64,000 nt of DNA from the NCBI RefSeq assembly GCF_036370855.1, contig NC_088099.1, forward strand, positions 90,955,820 through 91,019,819, given 5' to 3'. Source of the DNA: Dromaius novaehollandiae (Eukaryota > Chordata > Aves > Casuariiformes > Dromaiidae). Shown here piece after piece: positions 22,651 to 33,405 of this stretch. Both the position numbers and the translations under genes were made by a program. Positions within the stretch are counted from its first letter, which is position 1; each line of letters opens with the position of its first letter. Under the pieces are notes generated by a model. It saw only the letters and a program-made list of their open reading frames with translations, did not search any database and was not told where the DNA came from.

Positions 22651-25600
22651 TAAAATAAAAAGTACATTCATATCAGACTCACAAGCTAGTTATTACTGTG
22701 CAGTGAGTATCCCACATCAGCTGAAGAGTAGTAACTGCTCATATAGGCACCCTGAGCAAGGAGCAAATGGCAGATAATTCTTTGCAGCCTAGTCCACAGT
22801 GAGAGGGGATTGACAAAGTCAAATTACATGGTGTTCACTGCCAGCTGAGAGTACACACAGACAGTGACTGTGGCTCAGGCAGTGAGCAGTAGCTGGTTAA
22901 ACCATGGCAACTTGCACAGAAAGTTTGAGCCCTAAGAGAAGAGAGAATTGATGGATACAGGCAGGGGACTGCCAAGAATGTTAGCTTCACACAGATAAAT
23001 AATAGGATTCATGGCCAAAGCAGGGTATTTTATATATATATTTATATAGCAAATGCAACCCTGCAGAAGAGTTTGGCAAGTTCCACAATAACTTAAAGGA
23101 AGTTTCTTAGAAAATTAAGCATTTCTTGAAAAATGCATATACACATTTTGTAGAACATTCCCAAACCACCCAAAGCTTTGACAGAGCTGGCAAAATGTTA
23201 GTGCCTTCTAATTTTATTGCAGTAACACCACATGTGGAAAGAAGTAACATGCACTGATTCTGACTGGTTCCCAAGACTAACAACTCCTCTAACAGCAGCA
23301 TCGGAGGATCACTGATAACGTTTCTTATCAGGTACAGGGAAGCCATCAAGTTTCTGAGTGCAGCCAAAGGACTTTTAGTGAAATTTGGTCATGAACTGAT
23401 CTTACTGTTTAATGATTATTCAGCTACAGGGACTGAATCTGATTTTCCATTTTTTTACATACTATACTGTGCATGCAGATGTGCGTTGGCTCCTCACTCA
23501 TCCTAATCGCACAAGCTTTTGGTTTTAAAGACCACACTTGTTGTGATGTATTTGATTTCCACAGTGTTTTGAATGGCAAGACATTTCTGTCCTTTCAGGT
23601 CTCTTCCATTGCAGGTGGAAGTGCTAACTGCTTTTGGGAGTGCTGATTAGAGCAGTTATAACTTCCTAGACCTGTTGAGGCAATGAACCCCCCAATGCAT
23701 TAGCTATTATTTACATGGCTTATTTGCAATGCTCATGTTTTCATGCTTCTGTCAGGAATGATCCATCAGACATTCTGGTAATGCGGAGGTGAAGGACTCT
23801 CTAATGTTACTCTTAAAAACAGGGTTTCCTTGTAGTTTATCGTGAGTGAGGGGTAAACCTTGCAAGTTCAAGGGTTCAGGTCAGTTGAACGCATCTAAAT
23901 CAGAGGTCTGTGAAATCTTGCTGCCACTCTTTAGTTTGGTACTTTCACAACACAAGTCTGTAATTACTGACTTCAGCAGTAACACAACAACAGCTGTTCT
24001 GGTGATATTTCAGTACCACTGGAATTGGGAGAAGTAAGAAACTCAGAGGTTTGTGACAGTTCTGAAAATATGTTTCACTGTGAGTTTCACTCAAAGATGA
24101 GGTTGTTTTTGCGATCCCTAGGCAAAAAGACACTGACTAGACACCAGAAGGAAAACGGGGAAACAGGGCCACTCAAGAAGCCCTGAAACTGGAGAACTCC
24201 AAGTAGTGAGAGTTCCAGGTTCCCGACTCGGGAGGTTCAGAGCAGCAAGTTAAGAGGAACCAGGCAGATTTCTGTACATGAAAACAATAAAGCTCTGATG
24301 AAAATTTTGTTTCTTTGTTCTTTTGTACCTTACAATGGGAAGATCTTTCACTTTAAAACATTCATGGCATGGGCAGAAATAGAGCAGTTATCAGCTTTGG
24401 TTGTATTGAAGAAGCAAATCAAGCCATCACCTACTTTTCTTCAGCATTTCTAGAAGGAGCTTAGAGGCTTAGAAGACACGTGGCATTCCAGTTTGGAAAG
24501 GCAAAAATTAAAATAATTTGTGTTATCAAGAATACCTCAAGACCGAGGAAAAATATGGTTAAAACTCCCCTGGAACTCATTATTTTCTGTATCCTTAATA
24601 TAAATGTGGCACTGAAATTAAAAAGAAGCAAATGTAAAGCAAGCAAACAAAAAAAGACATATTTGCGCTGTATACAGTTTACCTGTGGAACCCATCATCA
24701 CAGAAGGTCCTAAGTGTTAAACTGTGGATTTTTAAAGACTTGGGTGGTGGCCAAGCATAGCATCCATAGTGATGCAACAAGCTAATGATTTATTCTGCCG
24801 CAAAATTCTGGGCACCAGCTGATTCCCTACAATGTTCAACATAAATTTCTTCCCTTCTGTTATGTAGCAGTGAAGTTGTACCCTTTTTTGGAATGATTTC
24901 TGTCTTCCTCCCCACCCCACCCCCCAAAAAAAAAAAAAAAAAAAAAAGAGTGAGGAAAATTCAGTTAGATCGAGGTTATGCCTTTATAAATTCAGAATAC
25001 AGTCCCTCCACATTTTTGGAAAATAAACAGGGCTGTGAGAACTCTGAAGAGTCTGGTTCATGCAAGGATTCACAAAGGGAGAACTTCAGATCATTTCATA
25101 GATACTGCAGTGAGTAGTGAAGCAGAGCTGGCCTTTCACCAGCTTCAGGGCATTTCTTGAAATAGTCCTTAAATCCCGAAAACACATCTTTCATTGCTTT
25201 CAGAATGGGATATCTCCTGGATAGCTTAGAGAACAATAACATATATTCCTAGTTCATGCTCTATTTTCTTTTTGCGCTAATGGCTGAGATTCGCAGACAT
25301 TTTGGTCTCAGACTGCAGAATTTAGGCATTCCACAGGGACTGTAGAAACAGAAGTTGCCACACTGGATCCTCGTTCCAGCTAATCCAGTGCTGTGTCTGT
25401 CCATGGAGGAACAGTTGCTTCAGAAGGAGACAGAAGACCTACAAATATGATATATGTAAGAAAGTGTGTTTTACATACAGTATTCATCCTGATTTCCAAA
25501 TATTAGATTACTTCAAGTGCTGAAAAATGAAGTTTTATCTCCTTTCCAGTCTTCTTTTTCAAAGCATTAACTATAACAACTCTGACCACTAGACTCATAA

Positions 25601-26265
25601 ACATTCAGTTTCTCTTTGAATCTTCTTAAACTCAGAACCTCATGACAGGGCAGTTAATTTCAACCAAGGCTGATTTTGAGTAATTTTCACAAGTCTACCT
25701 GAACATTTCCCTCAGCTAATGTGCCAGGTACAGGACACTTCATAGGCTAATGACCTGACCTAGTCTGGGACTTCTAATATCATTATGGCTGTCAAAAGAA
25801 GAGCATTGAGGAGGAAGGACATCACCTTGACAAGGTCCCACAGAATGAAATGAAAACAGGAGTCTTCTTCACACAACCATGAACTTAGAGCTGTCAACCA
25901 CAAATTCATATAATTAATGAGAAGACAAAAATCTCAAGCACATGCTTTGGAGAACACAACAGTAACTGCTGTTACTGTACCACTACTCACTTTTTGACAC
26001 AAATACAGAAGTCCATCTTGGACATAAATAAACCTATTTTGTCTGAGGAAATAATACCAAAAAAAAAAACAAAAACCAACCCACAAAACCCTACAGCAGC
26101 CATATGAAAGCTAACCAGAATGAGACATGCAGGAAGGAATAATGCCCAAGGAGGCCTCAGGGGCAGAGTGGGCAGTAAATCGCGTATCGACAATGCAGTA
26201 TGGCAGGGAAAAGAAAGGCTGCAAATGCGTCCCGTCATACAGGCGAGGTAGCCTGTGTCCAGAAG
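22651..26265. other. Unassigned DNA, no gene seen
   Basis: No gene or transposon was identified. TATATATATATTTATATA lies at about 23033-23048. The remaining open frames are short and unrecognised. Confidence 0.5.
24910..24947 (+). repeat. C-rich tract plus A22 homopolymer
   Basis: A C-rich tract (CCCCACCCCACCCCCC) runs straight into 22 uninterrupted adenines. It could be the tail of an unrecognised retroposon or a simple-sequence expansion. Such a run is prone to length errors in assemblies. Confidence 0.95.
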
Positions 26266-26434
26266 GCTCTCGTGGGAATACTCCGCAAATACTGCACTGA
26301 GCTCTGGACCTGTCATTGCCAGTAAAATAATATGGGAACTAGAGGAAGTTCAAAGAAGAGCAATCAAAATGATCTGCATGCTGAAAAATGTCAGCTCTGC
26401 GGAAAGACTAAAATGGCTGAATGAGTTCAGTGGT
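26266..26434 (+). mobile_element. CR1 ORF2 C-terminal fragment
   Basis: CR1 is the main LINE of birds and other reptiles; copies are usually 5'-truncated. The frame starting at 26336 reads ELEEVQRRAIKMICMLKNVS followed by SAERLKWLNEFS, which fits the CR1 ORF2 C-terminal block whose family form is LE.VQRRATRMI.GL..LSYEERLK.LGLFSL. Upstream nucleotides AATACTGCACTGAGCTCTGG fit the preceding AATACTGC.TGCAGTTCTGG segment. After NEFS the match to the usual LE.RRLRGD continuation is lost, and the usual 3' end with ATTCTATGA repeats is absent. It is an old internal fragment without coding capacity, although an open frame of 154 codons happens to run through it. Confidence 0.78.
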
Positions 26435-27700
26435 GCCTCAGTGGCTTTTGGGGTGATTTGCATAAGCAGAGTTCACAAACACACAGCCTCTTCACACTGC
26501 TCTGGCTTTTGTATGTATCATACAGAGTCCTCAAAAGTCCCAGTTTGCACTGAGGAAGACTCTGCCAACACAGTGACTGTAGGGAACAGCTTGAAGGCTG
26601 CCTTAAGGAGCCAAGTCACAATTTCAGGGATAACGGCTATGCTGTGGAGACGGTGCTGCAGTACTGTAAAAATTGCAGAAAGCTGTGAGACCAACAGGAC
26701 AGCACAAGCGGCAAGATAGTTACCTGAACTTCTGGTGCTCATAGGATCTAAAATATACTAAAAGCTGAAATAGTCCAGAAACAGGAGGACACAAAGGTGG
26801 CTTACAGCCAATACAGAGCTATCCTTAAGACATACAGCAAGCAGAAATTGTGTGAGGTGGGTAAGAGGATGGGAAGAAAAGGAAAAAAAAAGAAAAAGGC
26901 AAGCTTAAAACTGGCTAGCAGGGAAAAGAATACATCATAAAGGTCAAACATAAGACCATAGAGAAATCTTCAGAGGCAAATGGCAGAAGGCTTCACTTCT
27001 TGCAACACTTACCATGAATCTTAAGGGGTCTCTGTGCAGTTGGAGTAGACTGTTGTCAGGTAAATAATAAACTGGCAGGTAATTTCCATCTTGTCATTTA
27101 ATATTTAGATTAAACCCTCCAAAGCCTTGTTTAAGACTAGGCTGATTGTGAGGGGGTGGGGTGGGAGCTGTGCTGAAGCTCAGGATTGCCCTAAGGCAAT
27201 TACAAGAATTTTCGGTGCTGAGCAACTTACAAAATGAACATTGTGCACACACATACAGAAGGCTACAGGATGCATGGGGTCAGGGTGCAGAGGTGCTCCC
27301 TGTGTCCCCCGGCAAAAGGTGAGATTTCAGTTCTTTCAGCATTAAGATTAGTCATAACCTACTGAGTCGGGAGCCTTCTGGGAAGAGGGGGCCGGAGCAA
27401 AGAGAGGCACCTGGAAAAATCTCCTCCGCTGCTTCCCATTCACACAGAAACCGCCACATGTGATCACCCCCACGGAGTGTCATCCCCATTAATAATTCAC
27501 TGAAATTCTTGATTCCTCCAGTCCAGGAAGTTCCCAGGAAGAGTGGAAAAAGACCAGCCAGGCATCTCTGGTGTCAAGAGAAGGACTTAAAAAGATCCGA
27601 GGATGAAAAACTCCCACAGCACAAGCACATAGTTATGGACAGAAGAGCATGCCTCTCCCTCCTTTTTTTCCCCCCTCCCCCGAATTTTATTTTGCTTTTA
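26435..27700. other. Upstream flank of the CpG island
   Basis: No gene was found. GAGGGGGTGGGGTGGGAG at about 27150-27167 is G-rich. From about 27290 GC content begins to rise, leading into the CpG island. The frame at 27509-27721 is not supported as coding. Confidence 0.5.
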
Positions 27701-27921
27701 CCATCACTGCCACCCGCTTAGAAAGAAGCTGGCTGCCTTCCACCTCCAGCGCGGAGCGGCTCTGGGGGCGGGCGGGGGTCCGCAGCGCAGCCCTCCCCCT
27801 CTGCCCTCCCACCGCAGTCACTCGCAAACCCCGGCCCTCCCGGCGGGGCCCGCTGCGCGCCCGCGGCCGTCCCCAGTGCCGCAGCTCCGGCAGCCGCAGC
27901 GCCAGCGCCAGGAGTGCGTGC

Positions 27922-27964
27922 GGGGGAGGGAGGAGGGGTGTCAGGGAGGCAGGCAGGGAGGGAG
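27922..27964 (+). promoter_or_regulatory. G-quadruplex-prone purine tract
   Basis: At least six runs of three or more G (GGGGG, GGG, GGGG, GGG, GGG, GGG) are separated by loops of one to seven bases, which satisfies the usual G4 pattern on the plus strand. It lies roughly 160-200 bp upstream of the inferred start site. Confidence 0.7.
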
Positions 27965-27975
27965 GAGTTACGGGA

Positions 27976-28022
27976 TTTTTCTTTTTTTTCCTCCCTCTCT
28001 CTCTTTTTTTTTTTTTTTTTTT
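27976..28022 (+). repeat. Polypyrimidine tract ending in T19
   Basis: A C/T-only stretch apart from its first bases, ending in 19 consecutive T (28004-28022), immediately precedes the CCAAT-box region. It may be nucleosome-disfavouring promoter DNA. Its length is likely to vary between individuals or assemblies. Confidence 0.9.
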
Positions 28023-28047
28023 ATTAATCAGGAGCACTGAATGGAAA

Positions 28048-28103
28048 CCAATCAGATAGACAGCCCCCTCGGCTTCGGCTGCCTGCATGCTGGAGTTAAA
28101 AAG
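28048..28103 (+). promoter_or_regulatory. Core promoter: CCAAT box and TATA-like element
   Basis: CCAAT (28048-28052, in AAACCAATCAG, the NF-Y type context) lies 44 bp upstream of TTAAAAAG (28096-28103), a weak TATA-like element. Standard spacing puts transcription start near 28125-28135, within GGGAGCCCCAGTGAG. Both elements point to plus-strand transcription. The start site is inferred from spacing only. Confidence 0.55.
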
Positions 28104-28127
28104 TGATGCTGGCAGCGCGGGAGCCCC

Positions 28128-28246
28128 AGTGAGAGGCGAGCAGGTTGAGCGCTGGAGACAGGAGGCAGCGAAGCAGCGCAGCGCCCGCGCTGCCCGCCGC
28201 GCCGCGGAGCCGCACTGGGCACTGGGCCTCTCGTCGCTGCTTGCCG
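28128..28246 (+). other. Probable non-coding first exon
   Basis: From the inferred start to the donor GCCG/GTAAGG (intron begins at 28247) there are about 119 bases of GC-rich sequence. The start is uncertain by tens of bases; the 3' end is fixed by a near-consensus donor. The only ATG-like starts give short or low-complexity peptides, so I read it as 5' untranslated sequence. Its downstream partner exon was not found in the following 36 kb, consistent with a long first intron. If the island is instead transcribed in the other direction the call fails, but no comparable core promoter was seen on the minus strand. Confidence 0.5.
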
Positions 28247-28660
28247 GTAAGGGGCTGCGGCTTCGCACTTCTGGCGGAGCAACTTCCATCTGGCGCCTTC
28301 CCTTTCCATTTGCTGCGTTTTACTGGAAATGCTAATTAAAAGGGGGGCGGGGGGGCGCCGAGCACTCATTTGCAAAGTTGGCAGGGGGCGTGCTGGGGGC
28401 TTCGCGCCGCTCCGCACAGGGAGCCCCGCAAGGCTCCGCGCCGGGAGCTCCGCGCCGGGGGCTCTGCAGCGCGCCGGGAGCGCCGCGCCGGCGGGTTGGG
28501 GGTAGCGGCCGCGGGAGAGCGGCGCAGGGCTGCGGCGCTGCCCGCGGAGAGTGCGAGCAGCGGGGCGCCTGGGCGCGGGAAAGGTGGAGGGAGCCGGGGG
28601 GCTGCGTGTGCTCGGCAGGGAGCGAAAATAATACGGGAAACGGAGGAGCGGAGTAAATAC
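28247..28660 (+). other. CpG-rich start of inferred first intron
   Basis: The island continues past the donor, with a G-rich AAAAGGGGGGCGGGGGGGCG stretch at 28339-28358 and NotI-like GCGGCCGC at 28505-28512. Alternative start sites could lie here. The open frames (up to 119 codons, both strands) are compositional. Confidence 0.5.
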
Positions 28661-31660
28661 CTATAAAGTAACAGCAACAAAACACCAGCACCCCTTCAAA
28701 AAACCCCTGTCTTGGCTTCTTGACACTATGTAGTTGCCACGAAAAGGATACAGGGCAAAACCCTGCGGCTCACAAGCAAAATCCCCAGCAAAGTGCAGAG
28801 CTGGATGTGGAGCACAGCTGAAATGAGGCGCTCCCTTGGCGACAGGAAAGTCAGGCAGAGGGGGCAGATCTGGGGATATTACAGGCATTGACAAATCTGA
28901 AATCCTTTATTCGATAAAGGCATGGGCTGGGGAGCGATGGAGGTGGTGGAAGAAAGGGGGTGGGCGTACAGTCATTTTACAGGAGAGAAGTTGGATAATT
29001 ACAGAAAGAAAGCACTGAATTTGGTTGTTGTAAATGTTTCTAAGGAACTGGTAACACACTTTGTCTGTATGTCAAATAGATTGAACTATTTATATATTCA
29101 CATGTATATAACACCTACACACACACACAGAGCAATACACAATACATATATATACTATATATATGTGTGTGTTCTTAGGCAGGAGGTTGAGTCAAGAGAT
29201 AAGCAGTAGTGGTAGAGGTCAGTGGCTGTGGAAAGAAGTCTTGTCACTGCTGCAATAAAATCCATATTTTATGGAGAGTTAAATGCAGTACTTTTAAGTG
29301 CAAGTGGATGGTCACCTAAGTAACTCCTGATGACATTCAAGGATCAAGAAGTTTAATGATCAGACTTACTCCCAGCACAATGGCACAGCTGCTACTTTTA
29401 TACAGCGCAGATGAGGCACCTTCTTCCTTGTGTTTGTGTGTGACATGTGGGATTTAAAGTTTCGTTAGCACCGCATGGGGAGACTGCGTAGCAAAAATTA
29501 CATGCTGGGTGTGAGGTCGGTCCTTTCCCCAAATGTACAGTTCTCCCAGTGCAGGTGGAAAAGGGAGCATGGTTGCTGCTGCCCACTCGGGAAGCTGTGC
29601 GGGCAGTACACACACTCACACGGGTACTTCATGGGCTGTGTGTGCGAACACATGCGCAGGGAAAACAGTACGATTGAGAGCAAGGTTATTTCCATTCCTT
29701 TTTGTCATATGACCATATGTACCAGCACCCTAGAAATAATGTAATTCCAAAGGAATAAAATTGCTTGAATGTGCAGTCCTCCTTGGTTTTAATCAAAGTA
29801 GATATAACTTTCCTAGTCAAGATAAAGGCTTATCTCATGTATTTGCTGGGCTGAGATCTCTATTATGCAATCAGTTCTGTGCAGAAGTGCTTGCATATTA
29901 CTTAAAGCATTCCATAAAATTGATTAACATCTGTTCCTGAGCAATATAATGCTATGGGTAACAGTGCATCTCTATTCATTTCTTTTTCCTAATTCCTGTT
30001 TAAAAGCAGTAAGTTTGCATGTCACAGGAGAGCCTGGTAGGGCTTGGAGGCTTGTGATCAAGATCAAGTAGATTCCTTTATCATGGATTTATACAGTTTT
30101 AGAGGCCTGGCAGCAAAGCCACAATTGGATAGCTCCTTTAAGCAGCCCAAACATGCTAATAAACACTGCAGGGCTGAATCCCTTTTTCCTCTCCTCTCAG
30201 ATGTTATCTGACACAGCACCGGTAAATATATAATCTCATAAGCTTCTGGCTTTCAGCTGCACCATAATCTTTCTGGACGTATTTCTAGTGGCTTGGTTGA
30301 CGTTTTTGGGGGGGAGGGGGAGGGAAAGCAGACAGTCTTTTCAGAATAACATAGTCAGAGGCAGCAATACATTTTTTTTCAGGGAAAATGGCAATTGATT
30401 CAGTCCTGCCGTAGTTCTCTGCAATTATCCTTTGCAGCCATTTAAGGACCTGGTAAACTGGGGTCCCCACAGGGATTTATTAGTCCCTCTAGGTATTTTA
30501 GCTTTCACAGCAGTTCACAGCTCTTACATAGCTCCATGCTAGCACTCCAAAGATTACATTTATACACATGGCCATCATTTTCCAACCAAGCTGTTCAGCT
30601 AGAAATATGCATCTTAACTTCTGCTTCCTCGCCCCGCCCCCATCCCTTGCACAGCTCTCCCATGCAAGCAGTAACCTGCCGCTCAAGGCAGCCTTCCCTT
30701 TCATAAAGTTTGCGTTTTGCCATCTGCTGTTTCAAAAATATTTAGTTGAGAGACTTCCTTGAAAGCAAAACACCCGCATTAAAAAAAATGGTTTGGGGCT
30801 TTTTTTCCTCCCCCCTTTCTGCTGAAGAGCTCAACAGTAATGTAAACTTGCTGGGAGCCCTGAGTGTGCCTGTCCTCTGAACCAGCCGGGGTTCCTCCAG
30901 AGCACCGTCCCGCTGCGGACAGCGTTTTACCGAAGGGCGCATCAGGTCCCGTGGGGCAAATTGTCCCCTGAGTCCACCATCGCCTTGCGTCGGCTGCGTT
31001 ACTTGTGCTTTGACTGAAAAGACTTCAGCACTTCAGTTTGCTTCTCATTAATAGACTCCCACAATATTTTTGGCTCCAGAAGGAATCGCTAGTGGGTTTT
31101 CCAGTGGATGCCAGCGCGCTTTGTAGTGGTCGAGCTGATTTATGACCTTTACCTGTGGTTAAATGAAATGGTGGTTTCCAGCTTTTGCTTGACTTCCTAA
31201 CTTGTAGTGTGCCTGACTTTTTCGCGTGCCATCTGCCCTTTGTTGAATACTTTCAAACTGTGCTCAGTTGCCAGTGTAATCTTGTAGCATTATAGCTCAA
31301 GATGGGCAGGAAATTGCTTATGGATCTCATTGGAAATGGTGGCTAATTACTAAAATGAAAGGTAGCTGAAATCTATAAAAACAAGTTGGTGGAATCCATT
31401 GGAAGCAGCAGGCCCCACTGTGGTGGCGCCTCATGTTGCATAATGGTTGCAGTTCCTCTAGTGGATCTATTGCAATTACACCAGAATAAAGTAGAATTGG
31501 TTTTCAGTATCTTTTGATTATCATAAGCATGTGAGAAATGCCATGGAGGAACAGTGCCTTGGAAGCTGGGTGCAAGGGAGACTTCTTGATTAACCCCTTA
31601 AAGACATGGTTAGCTACAGTAACTGTCCTGATTCCTTCAAGGGCTCTGAATCATTCGGAG
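28661..31660. other. Inferred intron DNA, no exon found
   Basis: No coding exon was found. Interval 29760-30180 is free of recognisable repeats, AT-rich and rich in homeodomain-like TAAT and GATTA words, and is a candidate conserved element. G-rich GGGGGGGAGGGGGAGGG lies at 30308-30324. 31260-31560 is similarly repeat-free. Confidence 0.45.
29088..29173 (+). repeat. CA/TA microsatellite cluster
   Basis: Interleaved TATA, ACACAC, ATATAT and GTGTGT tracts. CACACACACA at about 29117-29128 is complementary to TGTGTGTGT at 29164-29172, allowing a weak hairpin. Confidence 0.9.
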
Positions 31661-31707
31661 TCTTTTTTCTTTTTTTTCTTTTCCTTTTCCTTTTCTTTTT
31701 CCTTCTT
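31661..31707 (+). repeat. Polypyrimidine (CTTTTC)n tract
   Basis: T-rich pyrimidine tract with several CCTTTT units and no purine except at its edges. It is simple sequence and not followed by a recognisable exon. Confidence 0.9.
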
Positions 31708-31817
31708 GAAATAATCGCTTGGGTTCACAACTCTCAGAAACAAAGATGGTAAACTTAACTGTGATTATGTTCACTGGCATTTAAGGGCTAAATTCAGGTC
31801 CTTTCAAACAGAAACCT

Positions 31818-31882
31818 TTAAAGCAAGTCCCTGATCCTGCACATAGAATGAATAGCTCTGTGCGCTGCAGGACCCAGTCTCT
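31818..31882. repeat. Short palindromic repeat relic
   Basis: CCCTGATCCTGCACAT near 31830 is partly reverse-complementary to TGTGCGCTGCAGGACCCAG near 31860-31878. This framework (GATCCTGCA...TGCAGGAYC) resembles a shortened copy of the palindromic family seen at 7720. Low certainty because the arms are short. Confidence 0.35.
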
Positions 31883-33210
31883 TTTGCTGACTCTGTGCAG
31901 AATTCAACTTGCCTTATAAACACTGGTTCTAAAGTTTAATTACGTTCTGATTGAGATAAAACCCAGTAGGAGCTGGTTTGCTCGAGCTACTTGCTTAGTC
32001 ATGGCAGCCCTTTCCAAAGGGTCTGGATAAATTAGGCTTTCTAGGAGGAGAGAGATATTGTGCCACCTCATGCTTTATTTAGGAGGAAAAGAGGTGGTGG
32101 TGCTGGAGGGCTAGCGTGATTAAACCCAGCTGTTACCTGCCTTTATTTACTTAACAAAAGGTACAGGACAGATTATTAGTCCCTGTTTGAGTTTTAAAAT
32201 CACCCTTGCAGAATGCATAATCCATGGCAAACACCAGCAGCGTTGTGCTCACTAGGGAAGGGGCAGAAGACGCCACCCTCTCCAGGCGGTCCTGGGAGTG
32301 ACACTGCAGTAGGACTAGGCGGAGTAAGTGCTAGGTAAAAGCATTTTGAAAGTTTGGGTCCTCACATCCATTTGGGTTCTTCTTTTTGTAAGTCTCATCC
32401 TAAAAGCTTCTCCCTCAGCCTTCCTTAATGACTGTCCGATATCTGGGAGTCCATCCAGTCTTGGGTTCCCAGGCTTCTCTAGGGCACTGCTGAGCCATTT
32501 CATCCTGATCACCCCATCAGTGACTCCCCCCTTTCCCCCCTCTGCCAGATCAGGCAGCCTTATCCCTCCTTGCATCCATGACCATCTCCTGTATTTACTC
32601 GAGGTGTGGCTGGTTGCCAACATTGTCTTTTGCTTTATTTATTTTCCTTGCTTTGCACTTGGCATTGAAAGGCTCAAACAAATACCATGAATATTTGTAT
32701 TTATGCTTGTGTTTGTTAACAGGAGCATTCCCTAAGGAGATTACAATAGCTATGGTTTAGGACTGCCTAGAGTGGTGTTAATGAAAGTTACTGGTCAGTC
32801 TGTCCTGTCTCGTGGAGCTGCCCGCTTCTCTTACGTGTTTTCCTCCTTCGAAGCAGTCGGGAAAGGACAGCTTTCCCCTCGGTGCATGCAGCCTCCCTCA
32901 CAGCTGCAAGGGGCAATGCTGAGGGGGAAGAGAGACTGCGTCCTTCTGGTGGAGGCCCTGGCAACCCCTGCCAGCGGGGGAAAGGCACACCTAGTGCAGT
33001 GTCCTTCATGAGTTATGGTGCTGGACCGCAAAAAAGAAGTTTTAAGCAAAGAAGTGACTGCTTAACTGTGATGGTGCCAGAACACTTGATAGCGCTGGGA
33101 TGAAACATGCACAACTACACTGATACTGCATTATCTTTCTTCATACCCAGCCCCAAGACACACTCTCCATACTCTCCTCTCTGCCAAGCACACACACAAG
33201 GAGCAGATAC

Positions 33211-33236
33211 ATTTCCACCTGCTCACAGGTGGAAAT
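33211..33236. repeat. Perfect hairpin, 10-bp arms
   Basis: ATTTCCACCT and AGGTGGAAAT are exact reverse complements separated by six bases (GCTCAC); one further C-G pair extends the stem to 11. CACCTG and CAGGTG inside the arms are E-box words in mirrored orientation. The stem is too short for a microRNA precursor. Confidence 0.9.
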
Positions 33237-33337
33237 GGTGTCAGCCTTGCTGTGTTTTAAGTAACCTGTTCAGTAATGGCTTTACTCTGATATGGTGGGC
33301 AAATATTTTATGGATTAATTAGCCTGTCTTGCCAGGA

Positions 33338-33405
33338 TATACATGCATACATACACACACACAGAGTCATTTACATACATATACATATACATATATATAT
33401 ATATT
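33338..33405 (+). repeat. CATA/CA/TA microsatellite
   Basis: Compound simple repeat: ATACATGCATACATAC, then ACACACACAC, TACATACATATACATATAC and ATATATATATATAT. No retroposon body is recognisable upstream. Confidence 0.92.

Larger units (their letters stand above)
27720..28660 (+). promoter_or_regulatory. Large CpG island, probable promoter
   Basis: About 0.9 kb of GC-rich sequence with dense CpG (many GCGC, CCGCG and CGCCG words) stands out sharply from AT-rich flanks. It holds a polypurine G-run tract, a long polypyrimidine tract, a CCAAT box, a TTAAAA element and a GTAAGG donor, in an order that makes sense for transcription on the plus strand. Such islands mark promoters of widely expressed or developmental vertebrate genes. 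Open frames of up to 200 codons on both strands are a by-product of GC-rich composition and are Pro/Arg/Ala-rich. The gene cannot be named from this sequence. Confidence 0.88.

Noticed and set aside
26255-26719. 154-codon plus-strand open frame
   Set aside because: Its middle is the CR1 fragment; the remainder is unrelated chance coding.
27687-28289. 200-codon minus-strand open frame in the CpG island
   Set aside because: GC-rich DNA is poor in stops; peptide is Pro/Ala/Arg-rich and includes a Lys run from the T19 tract. Core promoter signs favour plus-strand transcription.
32328-32690. Open frame with a hydrophobic N-terminal stretch resembling a signal anchor
   Set aside because: Begins at GTG after a stop, not ATG; T-rich DNA yields hydrophobic residues by chance and no domain follows.
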